NCBI GenBank assembly: GCA_902790625.1 | Contig: CADASP010000003.1 | Coordinates: 124,001-188,000, forward strand | Length of the DNA stretch: 64,000 nt | Reading direction: 5' to 3' | From: an uncultured Prevotellaceae bacterium | GTDB lineage: Bacteria > Bacteroidota > Bacteroidia > Bacteroidales > Bacteroidaceae | Shown here: positions 18,008-26,991 of the stretch, piece by piece | Numbering within the stretch: position 1 is the stretch's first letter | Layout of the letters: each line of letters begins with the position of its first letter | Translations under genes and position numbers: made by a program | Notes under the pieces: generated by a model | What the model saw: the letters and a program-made list of their open reading frames with translations, nothing else | The model's database searches: none | What the model was told of the DNA's origin: nothing

Positions 18008-18538
18008 ATGGCTGTCATTCCAAAAATTCGATTTATACTTTATAAGTTAGTGAGAGGATTTACGTTGTGGAAACTACGAAAATTGTATGGTATGCACATC
18101 GGAAAAGGTGTTAGGATTAATCGTAGAGCAAACATTGATCACACCGTGAACCCACAGGGAATCTATATCGGAGATTTTACTAGAATATCAGATGCTACCA
18201 TCATGGCACATGATGGTAAAAGAGGAACAAAAGCAAATACTGTTATCGGAAAACGCTGTTATATTGGTTTTGCTGCCTTTATTAATTCTGGGATACGCAT
18301 AGGAAATGGTGCCACAATTGCTGCTGGTACCGTCGTCATAAAAAACGTGCCACCTTATGCGACGGTAGTGGGCAACCCGGGAAAGGTTGTAGGTTTTAGT
18401 ATGACTCCTCAAGAAATTGTGGAGTATGAGAAACAGCAATATCCAGAAGAAGAAAGGATTCCTTTGGAGGCGCTGCAGAAAAATTATAAGAAGTATTTCT
18501 TAGATAGAAAAGATGAAATCAAATTGTTTTTACACTAA
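18008..18538 (+). CDS. Left-handed beta-helix (hexapeptide-repeat) acyltransferase
   Basis: A 176-residue protein with hexapeptide repeats from about 45 to 125 (for example GIYIGDFTRISDATIMAHDG, then TVIGKRCYIGFAAF, then IRIGNGATIAAGTVV). It also has the loop AHDG expected to hold the catalytic His, and the terminal YATVVGNPGKVVG typical of WbbJ/maltose-acetyltransferase relatives. It lies 11 bases before an ACP gene, so it may use an acyl-ACP or acetyl-CoA to acylate a sugar. The N-terminal basic helix could associate with the membrane. Confidence 0.85.
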   Translation: MAVIPKIRFILYKLVRGFTLWKLRKLYGMHIGKGVRINRRANIDHTVNPQGIYIGDFTRISDATIMAHDGKRGTKANTVIGKRCYIGFAAFINSGIRIGNGATIAAGTVVIKNVPPYATVVGNPGKVVGFSMTPQEIVEYEKQQYPEEERIPLEALQKNYKKYFLDRKDEIKLFLH

Positions 18539-18549
18539 ATTTTTTTATT

Positions 18550-18774
18550 ATGGAAATCAAAGAATTTATTGAAAAGTTCGCAGAACAGATTGAGGTAGAA
18601 AACGTAGAAGTTCTGAAACCCGAAACAGAGTTCAGAAGTTTGGAAGAATGGAGTTCTCTCTCGGTGATGATACTCATTGCATTCTATGATGTCGAGTTTG
18701 ATAAGCAGATTGGAGAAACGACCATCGATGGATGCAAGACTATCGAAGATCTTTATAAACTCGCAACAGCTTAA
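18550..18774 (+). CDS. Acyl carrier protein (cassette C)
   Basis: A 74-residue acidic protein with LEEWSSLSVM at 31-40. Ser36 is the expected phosphopantetheine site. It is most similar to the ACP at 6766: both start MEhxEFIExFAxQ (h hydrophobic) and share EWSSL. Its stop overlaps the KAS III start by one base. It is the first gene of the second ACP-KAS III-SDR triplet. Confidence 0.88.
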   Translation: MEIKEFIEKFAEQIEVENVEVLKPETEFRSLEEWSSLSVMILIAFYDVEFDKQIGETTIDGCKTIEDLYKLATA

Positions 18775-19856
18775 TGGCAATACTTCATTTTAATGGAATT
18801 GGCATCACTGCAATGGGTGGTGCCGTTCCATCGAATATAATTGACAACTACAACTACCAGACTGATTTCTTTGGTAAGGAAAGTGTCAAGGAAGTAGTTG
18901 ACAAAATTGGTGTGTATCAGCGTCGTTTTGCGGATGAGAACACGTGCTCGTCAGACCTCTGCTTTGCTGCTGCTGACAAGATGCTTAATGATAATAATAT
19001 CGACCGCAATGAGATAGATTTGTTGGTTTTCCTAAGCCAGACTCCCGATTACAGGATGCCTGCTACATCTATCATCCTTCAGAACAGGCTGGGAATTCCC
19101 ATGTCATGTATGGCATTTGACATTTCCTTAGGATGCTCTGGCTTCTGCTATGCACTTTCCATAGTGTATGGAATGATGCAGAACCATGCTTTCAGGAAGG
19201 CTCTTATTCTAGACGGGGAAACACGCAGCAAGGTGTACTCCAAAAAGGACAGGCGTGAGGCATTTATCTTTGGTGATGCTGGTATTGCAGCCCTTGTGGA
19301 ACGCGATGAAAAGTTCGGCGATAGTTATTTCTCACTGAACTCTGATGGTTCTCGTTCTGAACTCATCATGATTCCTGCAGGCGGTTATCGTCACATGTCA
19401 TCACCTGAGACTTTGAAGGAAAAGGTCGTTGATGAATATGGTAATATCCGCTCTGACGAACATGCGTTTATGCGTGGTGGCGACGTTTTCCAGTTCGTTA
19501 TCATTGAAGTGCCCAAGGACATCAAACGTACTTTGAAGGCTGCTGAAATGACTGCCAATCAAATGGATTATATTGTATTTCATCAAGCTAACAATTATAT
19601 CAACTCTTTCATTGCAAAGAAAATGAAGTTCGATTCCACTAAAATTCCTATGACTATTGGAAAGTATGGCAATACTTCTTCGGTGTCTGTGCCTCTGACT
19701 ATAGTTAGTGAGTTGAAGGACAAAATGGAAGGTGAGAAGAGGATTCTCATGACAGCTTTTGGAGTTGGCATGGCTTGGGCTACGGCTATCGTTCCTTTTG
19801 TGGATTGCAAGATTAGCGAAATAGTAGAAGTTGAAAACGGAAAACTAGTTAAGTGA
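18774..19856 (+). CDS. 3-oxoacyl-ACP synthase III paralogue (cassette C)
   Basis: A 360-residue KAS III-type enzyme with Cys121 (SLGCSGFCY), His270 (FHQAN) and Asn300 (YGNTSSVS). The active-site loops match the 6999 paralogue rather than the 13337 one. It is coupled to the ACP upstream by a TAATG overlap and to the SDR downstream by a TGATG overlap, so the three proteins are probably made in step. The predicted product is a short beta-ketoacyl-ACP. Confidence 0.88.
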   Translation: MAILHFNGIGITAMGGAVPSNIIDNYNYQTDFFGKESVKEVVDKIGVYQRRFADENTCSSDLCFAAADKMLNDNNIDRNEIDLLVFLSQTPDYRMPATSIILQNRLGIPMSCMAFDISLGCSGFCYALSIVYGMMQNHAFRKALILDGETRSKVYSKKDRREAFIFGDAGIAALVERDEKFGDSYFSLNSDGSRSELIMIPAGGYRHMSSPETLKEKVVDEYGNIRSDEHAFMRGGDVFQFVIIEVPKDIKRTLKAAEMTANQMDYIVFHQANNYINSFIAKKMKFDSTKIPMTIGKYGNTSSVSVPLTIVSELKDKMEGEKRILMTAFGVGMAWATAIVPFVDCKISEIVEVENGKLVK

Positions 19857-20617
19857 TGAATCCATTTAGCCTTGAAGGCAAGACTATTCTGATTACCGGA
19901 GCTTCGAGTGGCATTGGCGCACAATGCGCCATTGATTGTTCGAAAATGGGAGCAAAGGTAGTTCTGGCTGCTCGCAATGAAGAACGACTAAAATATGTGT
20001 TGTCTCAATGTGAGGGGAAAATACATGCCTATTACATGGTCGACATGGCTGAGATAGTTGACAAAGGGGCAAGAGGGCTGTTGGAACAGATTGTTTCTGA
20101 ACACGGGAAGTTGGATGGGTTTATCCATTCTGCTGGAATTCAGAAGACGGCTCCACTAAAACTATTGTCGATGAAAGATTACGAAGATGTAATCAAGGTC
20201 AATACTTTGAGTGCTTTTGAGATACTCAAATATTTGCCGAGTATTAAGTGTATGAATGCTGGTGGTCACATAGTATTGATCGCTTCAATAACTGGAGTAA
20301 TTGGTCGTTCTGGGTTATCGGCTTATTCAGCATCAAAAGGAGCACTGATTAGTGCAGCTCGTTCCATGTCTTTGGAACTGGCACAAAGGGGCATTTGCAT
20401 TAATTGTGTATCTCCAGGAACAATCCTCACTCCGCTTATGCAGGCATACCTTGATACTCTGGATGAGAATAAAAAGAAGCAAAGAGTTGATGGGTTCCCT
20501 CTTGGACTTGGACAAACCACAGACATAAGCAATGCTTGTATTTATCTTTTAAGCGATGCGTCCCGTTGGGTGACAGGGCAAAATCTCGTTATTGACGGAG
20601 GATATACTGCTCGTTGA
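19856..20617 (+). CDS. SDR-family oxidoreductase (beta-ketoacyl-ACP reductase-like), cassette C
   Basis: A 253-residue classical SDR starting MNPFSLEGKTILITGASSGI, almost the same N-terminus as the SDR at 8069. YSASK is near 156-160 and the C-terminus VTGQNLVIDGGYT is FabG-like. The start is the ATG overlapping the KAS III stop; a GTG three bases upstream is less likely. It should reduce the KAS III product to a 3-hydroxyacyl-ACP. Confidence 0.87.
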   Translation: MNPFSLEGKTILITGASSGIGAQCAIDCSKMGAKVVLAARNEERLKYVLSQCEGKIHAYYMVDMAEIVDKGARGLLEQIVSEHGKLDGFIHSAGIQKTAPLKLLSMKDYEDVIKVNTLSAFEILKYLPSIKCMNAGGHIVLIASITGVIGRSGLSAYSASKGALISAARSMSLELAQRGICINCVSPGTILTPLMQAYLDTLDENKKKQRVDGFPLGLGQTTDISNACIYLLSDASRWVTGQNLVIDGGYTAR

Positions 20618-20827
20618 AAGAGTGTAAGCATCCAGTTTTTTTGTATTGTGAGAAAAGTATTGAATAATAGACAACAATGTCGTGATTGGAACATCTGGCT
20701 TGTTCTTTGGCTATCATACCAAAGCATAGAAATTTCGAAAATAAATAACCCATGATGACTGAGCTAAAAAGACATCAAAAAAACTTTTAGTATTACACAT
20801 GTTGTGTTAAAACAGGAAGGACAACAT

Positions 20828-21913
20828 ATGATAGAATTGCCAGTTAAAATTCACAATAAAGAGAGGGATAGATTAATTGACGTAGTTAAAGGAATTGGTA
20901 TTCTTCTTGTTGTTTTGGGACATATTATTGAGGGATCTGTAAGAGACTTTATTTATCTTTTTCATATGCCATTGTTTTTCTATCTGAGTGGCTCAACTAT
21001 ATCATTGTCAAAGAACAAATATGATGTAGTAAAGCGTATGAGATCTTTACTCATCCCATATTTTTTTTTCTCTTTCATTAGTTTCTTTTATTGGTGGAAG
21101 ATAGAATCTCTTTTTCGACCTATAAAATATAGTCCTATTTTTGAAGGGAAAATCGGAGAATTATCTATTCCACTTCAGCAGTTCATTAATATATTTATAT
21201 CTATATTATCACCTGGTAGTAATCCTTTCGTGTATAATTCACCGCTGTGGTTTTTAACATGTTTATTTACTTCAATTTTTTGCTACACTTTTATTAAGAA
21301 GTACACGGGCAAGTATTCTTTTTTAATCTGTTGTTCAAGTGCTGCTCTTTATTTTTCTTTATTGAGGAATGAACATTTACCTTGGTGTTTTGAAATCGCA
21401 TTGACAACATTACCGTTATTATGGTTAGGAGATGTGACGTATAAAAGAATTAAGGCATCGACTACTTTAGAATCTTCCGTCATATCGATAGTTTCTTTGA
21501 TTATCTGCTTTTATGTCGTTTTAAAATTCCATCCATCTATTAGCATGATGGCACATAAATTCGGGACTTGGTGGCAGTTTTATCTATGTTCGATTTCTCT
21601 TATAGCATTATTGTTAGTAGTTGGACGATTTATATTGCAGTATAAGTCTGGTGTGTTGCTATGGCTGGGGAGGAATAGTTTGATCATTATGTGTATACAT
21701 GGGCCCATTAATCGCATCGTGCTGATTGCTGTTTCGGTTATATTCCAGAAAGATGTTAGTGTTATTAGACACTCGTTGTTCATGAGTTCTTGCACTGTTT
21801 TGCTGGTTATAATTATTATCATTCCTATGGCCATAATAATTAACAAATATTTGCCGTGGGTTCTTGGTAGAATTAGATTTAATAATAATCCTAGACATTT
21901 ATGTAATCATTGA
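20828..21913 (+). CDS. Membrane acyltransferase, acyltransferase-3 family
   Basis: A 361-residue integral membrane protein with about ten helices. RLIDVVKGIGILLVVLGHI near the N-terminus, with its conserved His, and FIYLFHMPLFFYLSG are the family hallmarks (OafA/WecH type). Members O-acylate surface glycans by moving acyl groups across the membrane. The ATG at 20828 is preferred because AGGAAGG at 20814-20820 precedes it at normal spacing; the upstream GTG at 20804 is weaker. It could use the acyl groups made by the KAS III cassettes, but this is inference. Confidence 0.87.
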   Translation: MIELPVKIHNKERDRLIDVVKGIGILLVVLGHIIEGSVRDFIYLFHMPLFFYLSGSTISLSKNKYDVVKRMRSLLIPYFFFSFISFFYWWKIESLFRPIKYSPIFEGKIGELSIPLQQFINIFISILSPGSNPFVYNSPLWFLTCLFTSIFCYTFIKKYTGKYSFLICCSSAALYFSLLRNEHLPWCFEIALTTLPLLWLGDVTYKRIKASTTLESSVISIVSLIICFYVVLKFHPSISMMAHKFGTWWQFYLCSISLIALLLVVGRFILQYKSGVLLWLGRNSLIIMCIHGPINRIVLIAVSVIFQKDVSVIRHSLFMSSCTVLLVIIIIIPMAIIINKYLPWVLGRIRFNNNPRHLCNH

Positions 21914-22302
21914 CAAGAACTTTGGGTTAGAGCTAATCAACATTTTTTTTAAAAAATTGCCAAAACTTTTTTTCGAGGATTTTTAGCCATAAGTGTATTC
22001 TAAGGTAGTGCCTCATAAAAACCTTGGAGCGGGATATCCTTCACGAGTTAATCGTAAGGGTGTTGTTGTAAGAAATGAAAAAAAAGTGAAAGGTGAAACA
22101 TTTTATTGTTTATGATGCAGAATAATGCAGTACAATAAAACGTTGCAAAGGAAGCTGGGAATCTCTTAGTGTTAAGAAAATATGTGTTTTATTATGGAAA
22201 GACAAAAGAATGGTATCGTAACACGGTTTAATTCTGCTAATCTAAGCACAGTTTTCCATTCATACACTTTACTATAGTAATTAAACAGATTATTTGTAAA
22301 TA
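21914..22302. other. Intergenic region with an imperfect inverted repeat
   Basis: This 389-base AT-rich gap has no convincing gene. An inverted repeat pairs 22098-22109 (ACATTTTATTGT) with 22132-22143 (ACAATAAAACGT), 11 of 12 positions matching around a 22-base loop. It could be a weak terminator or processing site, or a remnant of a mobile element. No promoter consensus was found before the next gene. Confidence 0.35.
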
Positions 22303-22947
22303 ATGAAGAATATAGCAATATTCGGTGCTGGCGGTCTGGGCCGTGAAGTCGCCACGACAATAGATAGGATAAATCGGAAAGAGCCAACATGGGATTTGAT
22401 TGGATTCTTTGATGATGGAAAAGAAAAGGGTGTGTCTATATCTCATTTTGGTAAGATAATCGGGGGAATTAAGGAAATAAACGAGACAAAAGAGCCTTTG
22501 AGCATTGTCATTGCCATTGGATCACCGGTATCGATCAAGTCAGTCCGAGAACGTATAACAAATCCTTTTATTTCATATCCTAACATCATCTTTGAACCTC
22601 TTGGGTGTGCAGATGTGGAGACATTCAAAATGGGAGAAGGAAATATCATTCAAGGTGGTTGCTGGATGTCGGTTGATGTGACGCTCGGTAATTTCAATGT
22701 GCTAAATGGTCGCGACATGATTGGCCACGATGTGAGAATTGGTGATTATAATGTTGTAATGCCAGATGTCAGAATATCGGGGGAGGTAACAATCGGGAAT
22801 GAGAATTTGTTGGGCATTGCCAGTATTGTTTTGCAACAAATCAAAATAGGCGATCATGTCCGTCTTGGTGCAGGATCTGTATTAATGACAAAGCCCAAGA
22901 ATGGGGAGCTTTATATCGGAAATCCCGCCAAGTTGTTTAGGTTCTAA
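22303..22947 (+). CDS. PglD/NeuD-family sugar O/N-acetyltransferase
   Basis: A 214-residue protein. The N-terminal Rossmann-like nucleotide-sugar domain carries FGAGGLGREVA at about 5-15. The C-terminal left-handed beta-helix runs through LGNFNVLNGRDMIGHDVRIG to GAGSVLMTKPKNGELYIGNP. This is the layout of PglD and NeuD. With the PglC-like transferases and the PglE-like aminotransferase later in the operon, it could acetylate a UDP-4-amino-sugar on the way to a bacillosamine-like residue. NeuD-type sialic-acid acetylation is less likely, as no sialic acid genes are seen. Confidence 0.85.
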   Translation: MKNIAIFGAGGLGREVATTIDRINRKEPTWDLIGFFDDGKEKGVSISHFGKIIGGIKEINETKEPLSIVIAIGSPVSIKSVRERITNPFISYPNIIFEPLGCADVETFKMGEGNIIQGGCWMSVDVTLGNFNVLNGRDMIGHDVRIGDYNVVMPDVRISGEVTIGNENLLGIASIVLQQIKIGDHVRLGAGSVLMTKPKNGELYIGNPAKLFRF

Positions 22948-22948
22948 T

Positions 22949-24376
22949 ATGAAAAGGCCTCTTCTTTTTCTTGCTGTTCTATTATTACCTCTGGTGTCAT
23001 CGTGCGCCAATGAGAAGTATTATTGGTTAGACCAAAAGATGATAGACGAGGCCAAAGGTAGTTTCATCGTAACGAAGGCTTATTCGTTGTTGAATGACAC
23101 AATAGTGTTGCCAAAACATTTTAAGCTGATATTTGACGGTGGTACTTTAGGCGATGGTGTTATTATTGGTAATGAATCGTCTATTGAGGTGAAGAGCAAG
23201 AGGCCTGTTTTGGGAATGGGAATTACGCTTAAAGGAGTCTGGAATCAAAAAGATGTTTTTGACAGCTGGTTTGTATTTAATAATGACATTGCGTTTGTTG
23301 CCAATTCTATTGTTGAGAATATTCTGGCTCTGACTGATGATTATCATCAGACACATATTCATTTTGATGCAGATAGGGTTTATCATGTTGAACTACCCTA
23401 TAAAGGGCGTGCGGATATTGCCAGGAAATTCAAGTATGTTTATGAGGATAATAAAAAGAAGATATTCTATTCGGATGTCTATGATGACAGTTTTTCTTTC
23501 TTCCGCATTTTCACAATCCCTTCGAACACCCATTTGACAATAAACAACCGTATAGAGCTGTTGCCCACCAATCAGGGGGCATATTTCATGTTCTGGGAGT
23601 ATGGGAAGGAAAATGTCACTGTTGACGGGAAAGGTACAATCGCAGGGGATGCAAGAAAGCATCTTTATACGACGCCTTTTATCGGGAAAACATATTTTGG
23701 TGAATGGGGAATGTTGTTTAATTGCTTTAAGTGCAAGAACTTCATTTTCCGCGACCTAACGCTTACAGACGCTTTTGGTGACTGTCTGTTGTTTCAGGGA
23801 GCTTATAGAAAAAGTGATGCCGAGAATCGTTGGGCTGATGGCTTGATAATGGAAAACGTCACCATTCGCTATGCAAGACGTAATGGGGTGGCGATTGGTG
23901 CGAGAAATGTCCAGATTAGAAATTGCAAATTCGAATATTGCGGCGTTGACGAGATACGAGGAACTAGACCACGATCAGCGATAGACTTTGAAGCTGACGG
24001 GATAAGGAATTATCCTGAAATAGGTAATGAGAACGTACTGATGGAGAATTGTACATTTAACCACAACAATTCAGATATCACTGCATGTCGAAATAATCTG
24101 GCCAATTATGGAAAGACTGCAACGAGAATAAAGAACTGTGTCGTTACATCCTCGGTGAAGTTGTCTTCGGCAAACTGGATAACGTTTGAGAATTGCACCA
24201 TTCCCACATTTGCTCTGTCAAAGACCACCCGACAGATTTACTATAACAGCACTCATTTGACATTCCAAAACTGTTCGTTTGGTACAGTAGACAGGGCAGT
24301 GCTGACAACGGCTGGTAAGTATAAGAATTCGTACAAGGATTGCTCTTTTGACAAAATAGTGGATTCCAAAAAGTAA
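22949..24376 (+). CDS. Right-handed parallel beta-helix lipoprotein
   Basis: About 475 residues. The ATG at 22949 gives a lipoprotein signal, MKRPLLFLAVLLLPLVSSCA, with the lipid-accepting Cys at 19; an upstream in-frame ATG at 22901 would bury it. From about 200 onwards, repeated strand-turn units (for example NVTVDGKGTIAGDAR, NFIFRDLTLTDAFGDCLL, VQIRNCKFEYCG, NVLMENCTFNHNN, RIKNCVVTSS) mark a pectate-lyase-like beta-helix. Such proteins bind or cleave polysaccharides. Being in the operon and exported, it may process or epimerise the glycan produced here. No catalytic residues could be assigned. Confidence 0.78.
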   Translation: MKRPLLFLAVLLLPLVSSCANEKYYWLDQKMIDEAKGSFIVTKAYSLLNDTIVLPKHFKLIFDGGTLGDGVIIGNESSIEVKSKRPVLGMGITLKGVWNQKDVFDSWFVFNNDIAFVANSIVENILALTDDYHQTHIHFDADRVYHVELPYKGRADIARKFKYVYEDNKKKIFYSDVYDDSFSFFRIFTIPSNTHLTINNRIELLPTNQGAYFMFWEYGKENVTVDGKGTIAGDARKHLYTTPFIGKTYFGEWGMLFNCFKCKNFIFRDLTLTDAFGDCLLFQGAYRKSDAENRWADGLIMENVTIRYARRNGVAIGARNVQIRNCKFEYCGVDEIRGTRPRSAIDFEADGIRNYPEIGNENVLMENCTFNHNNSDITACRNNLANYGKTATRIKNCVVTSSVKLSSANWITFENCTIPTFALSKTTRQIYYNSTHLTFQNCSFGTVDRAVLTTAGKYKNSYKDCSFDKIVDSKK

Positions 24377-24400
24377 TATTTTAAAACTATAAACAAAGAG

Positions 24401-25009
24401 ATGTATAAACATTTTTTTAAAAGGGTCTTTAGTTTTACTATATCATTTGTCGCTCTTTTATGCCTTGGATGGCTTATTATCATCGTTGCTATATGGCTTC
24501 ACTTTGCAAACAAAGGAGCTGGCGCCTTTTTCTATCAGGAGCGGCCCGGCAAGAATGCCAAATTGTTTAAGGTGATTAAATTCAAGACCATGACGGATGA
24601 GGTGGATGCCAATGGTGTCCCCTTGCCCGATGAGTTGCGCCTGACAAAAGTAGGACGTTTTGTTCGATCAACCTCTATTGATGAACTGCCCCAACTTATC
24701 AATGTGTTGAAAGGAGATATGGCGCTAATTGGACCTCGTCCGTTGCTACCGGAATACCTTTCTATTTACACACCAGAACAGATGCGCAGGCATGAGGTGC
24801 GGCCGGGTATTACGGGATGGGCGCAGATTCACGGCAGGAATGAGTTGGCCTTTACAGAACGTTTCAAATATGATGTCTATTATGTGGATCATCTGTCGTT
24901 TGCTTTGGATGTCAAAATCTTTATCTTGACAATTTTGAAGGTTTTCAAGCGGGAGGGAATCTCTGCCGAAGGAATGGCTACAGTTGATGCGTTTAATGGT
25001 AAGAACTGA
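24401..25009 (+). CDS. Phosphoglycosyl transferase (bacterial sugar transferase, PglC-like)
   Basis: A 202-residue monotopic phosphoglycosyl transferase. It has one N-terminal hydrophobic helix (about 10-35), then ERPGKNAKLFKVIKFKTM, STSIDELPQLINVLKGDMA with the catalytic Asp-Glu, LIGPRPLLPEY, and RPGITGWAQIHGRN. It transfers a sugar 1-phosphate to undecaprenyl phosphate, starting repeat-unit assembly. The small size matches PglC rather than WbaP/WcaJ. A second enzyme of this family is at 26988, so one may be dedicated to a different first sugar. Confidence 0.9.
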   Translation: MYKHFFKRVFSFTISFVALLCLGWLIIIVAIWLHFANKGAGAFFYQERPGKNAKLFKVIKFKTMTDEVDANGVPLPDELRLTKVGRFVRSTSIDELPQLINVLKGDMALIGPRPLLPEYLSIYTPEQMRRHEVRPGITGWAQIHGRNELAFTERFKYDVYYVDHLSFALDVKIFILTILKVFKREGISAEGMATVDAFNGKN

Positions 25010-25129
25010 AGTGCGCCAGATATGGACACAGGGCGTAAAGAACATGATTGCTGACGTATGACGGAGTTCGTGGAATGTGGGCCAGGGCAGGTGCTGACAA
25101 GGCTCATTGGAAGAATCCAGAAATTGTAG

Positions 25130-26224
25130 ATGTCACTCCAAAAAGATAAAGTGGATTCCTCTTTCATTTCTTTTCTGCACTACTGCCTAAACGACACATC
25201 GTCCCAAAGGAACTGGGATGGTATGGACTGGCAGGGATTGCACGACTTCGCTGTGAAGCAGGCAATCGAGGGCATGGTTTTCCGTGGCGTGGAACGTTTG
25301 GGCAAAGACGTTGGTATACCACAAGAACTGCTGTACAACTGGTTTGCAGAAAGTGAACAGATACGTTGGAGAAATGGGGTAGTTAATGAGGTGGCTACGG
25401 AGTTGGTGCAGCGGTTTTCCCGCGACGGCTTTCGTAGCTGCATATTAAAGGGTCAGGGCAATGCAATGATGTATCCCGACCCGTTGTCAAGGACTTCTGG
25501 TGACATTGATGTTTGGCTTGAAGGCAATCGTAAGGACATCCTAAATTATGTAAGGTCTATCTTGCCAAATGCGCCATTCCAGTATCACCACGTGGACCTT
25601 CCGCCACTAAAAGATGTTAGCATAGAGGTGCACTTCATACCCTCGTTCTTCAGCAATCCGCTGCAGAATAAAAGAATGCAGACGTTCTTCCGTGAACAAG
25701 CCGATGCACAGTTCTCTCATCTGGTGCAGTTGCCGGGGTGTGAGGGGCATGTCGCTGTGCCAACTGATGAGTTTAACCTGGTGTATCAGATGACTCATAT
25801 CATGCGGCATGTCTTCGACGAGGGCATAGGCATACGACAATTGATGGACTACTATTTCCTTCTGAAAAAGGATATCGCAGAAGAGGTAAGGCGGCAGGCG
25901 GCAGGTACACTGCGTAGGCTGGGGATGGAGCGTTTCGCCAGTGCGGTGATGTATGTATTGCAGCATCTATTTGGTATGGAGGATAGTCTTTTGCTGGTAG
26001 AACCGAATAAACGTTTAGGCAAGGTAATGCTTGAGGAAGTGTCTCACACGGGAAATTTCGGACAGCATGAGGATCGCTTTTCCTCGCATCCAGAAACTGG
26101 TCTTGGATTTGCTACTACAGTGATGCATCGTTTGCCTCGACTGATACGGTATTTCCCAGTGGAGACTTTAAGCCGTCCACTGTTCTTGGCCTGGTATCCT
26201 TTTTGGAAGATGCGCTATAGATAG
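25130..26224 (+). CDS. Uncharacterised nucleotidyltransferase-fold protein (NTP_transf_5 type)
   Basis: A 364-residue protein with SCILKGQGNAMMYPDPLSRT and GDIDVWL (about 104-132), the G-x(n)-GDID metal-binding pattern of the nucleotidyltransferase fold. A helical C-terminal half contains HEVHF-like (IEVHFIPSFF) and YQMTHIMRH segments. Proteins of this family occur widely in Bacteroidota polysaccharide loci without an assigned reaction. It may transfer a nucleotidyl or phospho group to a glycan component, but I do not assign a function. Confidence 0.72.
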   Translation: MSLQKDKVDSSFISFLHYCLNDTSSQRNWDGMDWQGLHDFAVKQAIEGMVFRGVERLGKDVGIPQELLYNWFAESEQIRWRNGVVNEVATELVQRFSRDGFRSCILKGQGNAMMYPDPLSRTSGDIDVWLEGNRKDILNYVRSILPNAPFQYHHVDLPPLKDVSIEVHFIPSFFSNPLQNKRMQTFFREQADAQFSHLVQLPGCEGHVAVPTDEFNLVYQMTHIMRHVFDEGIGIRQLMDYYFLLKKDIAEEVRRQAAGTLRRLGMERFASAVMYVLQHLFGMEDSLLLVEPNKRLGKVMLEEVSHTGNFGQHEDRFSSHPETGLGFATTVMHRLPRLIRYFPVETLSRPLFLAWYPFWKMRYR

Positions 26225-26229
26225 TCATT

Positions 26230-26991
26230 ATGGGAGAACTGGTCTCTGTTATTACGCCTGCCTATAATAGCTCCCGATTTATTGCTGATGCCATCGCAAG
26301 CGTCATTAGTCAGACATATTCCAATTGGGAGATGGTTATCGTCGATGATGGCTCGGAGGACAAGACTGTTGAAGTCGTCTTCGCTTTTGGCGACCCGCGC
26401 ATACGGTGCATCAGTCATCCTGTTAGACTGGGTGCGGCCGAGGCACGCAATACAGCGCTAAGGGAGGCTCATGGGCGGTGGGTGGCATTTCTTGACAGTG
26501 ATGACATGTGGGAACCAACGAAATTGGAGCGGCAGCTGAGGTTTATGGAAGATAATGGCTATGCCTTCTCGTATACGCCCTATCTGGAGATGAATGCAGA
26601 CAAATGTCCTACAGGACGTATGGTGTTTGGCCCTAAGCATATTGGTAAGTGTGGCATGTATGCCTACTGTTGGCCAGGTTGTCTCACCGTGATGTATGAT
26701 ACTCGGCTGACGGGGATTGTCCAGACTCGCAATCTCGACATTACCGATGACTATGCTATTTGGTTGAAGGTGGTGAGTGTTACCACTTGCCATTTGCTCA
26801 ATGAGCCGCTGGCGAGACATAGGGTGGTACCCGGTTCGCTGAGTGACAGAAGTTATTCCTACAAGATAGGATGGCACTACCGCCTGTTCCGTCAGGCTGA
26901 GGGGATGGGCGTACTGACCTCCGTTTTGTTTACGGCGGCAAACATCTGTTTTGGAACAATAAAGAAATTGTTCTACATAAGAAGAGGGTGA
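26230..26991 (+). CDS. Glycosyltransferase family 2
   Basis: A 253-residue GT-A enzyme. It starts with VSVITPAYNSSRFIADAIAS, followed by the nucleotide-binding VIVDDGSEDKT and the metal-binding FLDSDDMWEP (DxD at about 91-97). There are no membrane helices. It adds one sugar to the lipid-linked repeat unit. It overlaps the next gene by four bases (GTGA). Confidence 0.9.
   Translation: MGELVSVITPAYNSSRFIADAIASVISQTYSNWEMVIVDDGSEDKTVEVVFAFGDPRIRCISHPVRLGAAEARNTALREAHGRWVAFLDSDDMWEPTKLERQLRFMEDNGYAFSYTPYLEMNADKCPTGRMVFGPKHIGKCGMYAYCWPGCLTVMYDTRLTGIVQTRNLDITDDYAIWLKVVSVTTCHLLNEPLARHRVVPGSLSDRSYSYKIGWHYRLFRQAEGMGVLTSVLFTAANICFGTIKKLFYIRRG

Noticed and set aside
22098..22143. Inverted repeat taken as insertion-sequence ends
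   Set aside because: The arms are only 12 bases with a mismatch, no transposase fragment is inside, and no target duplication was seen.
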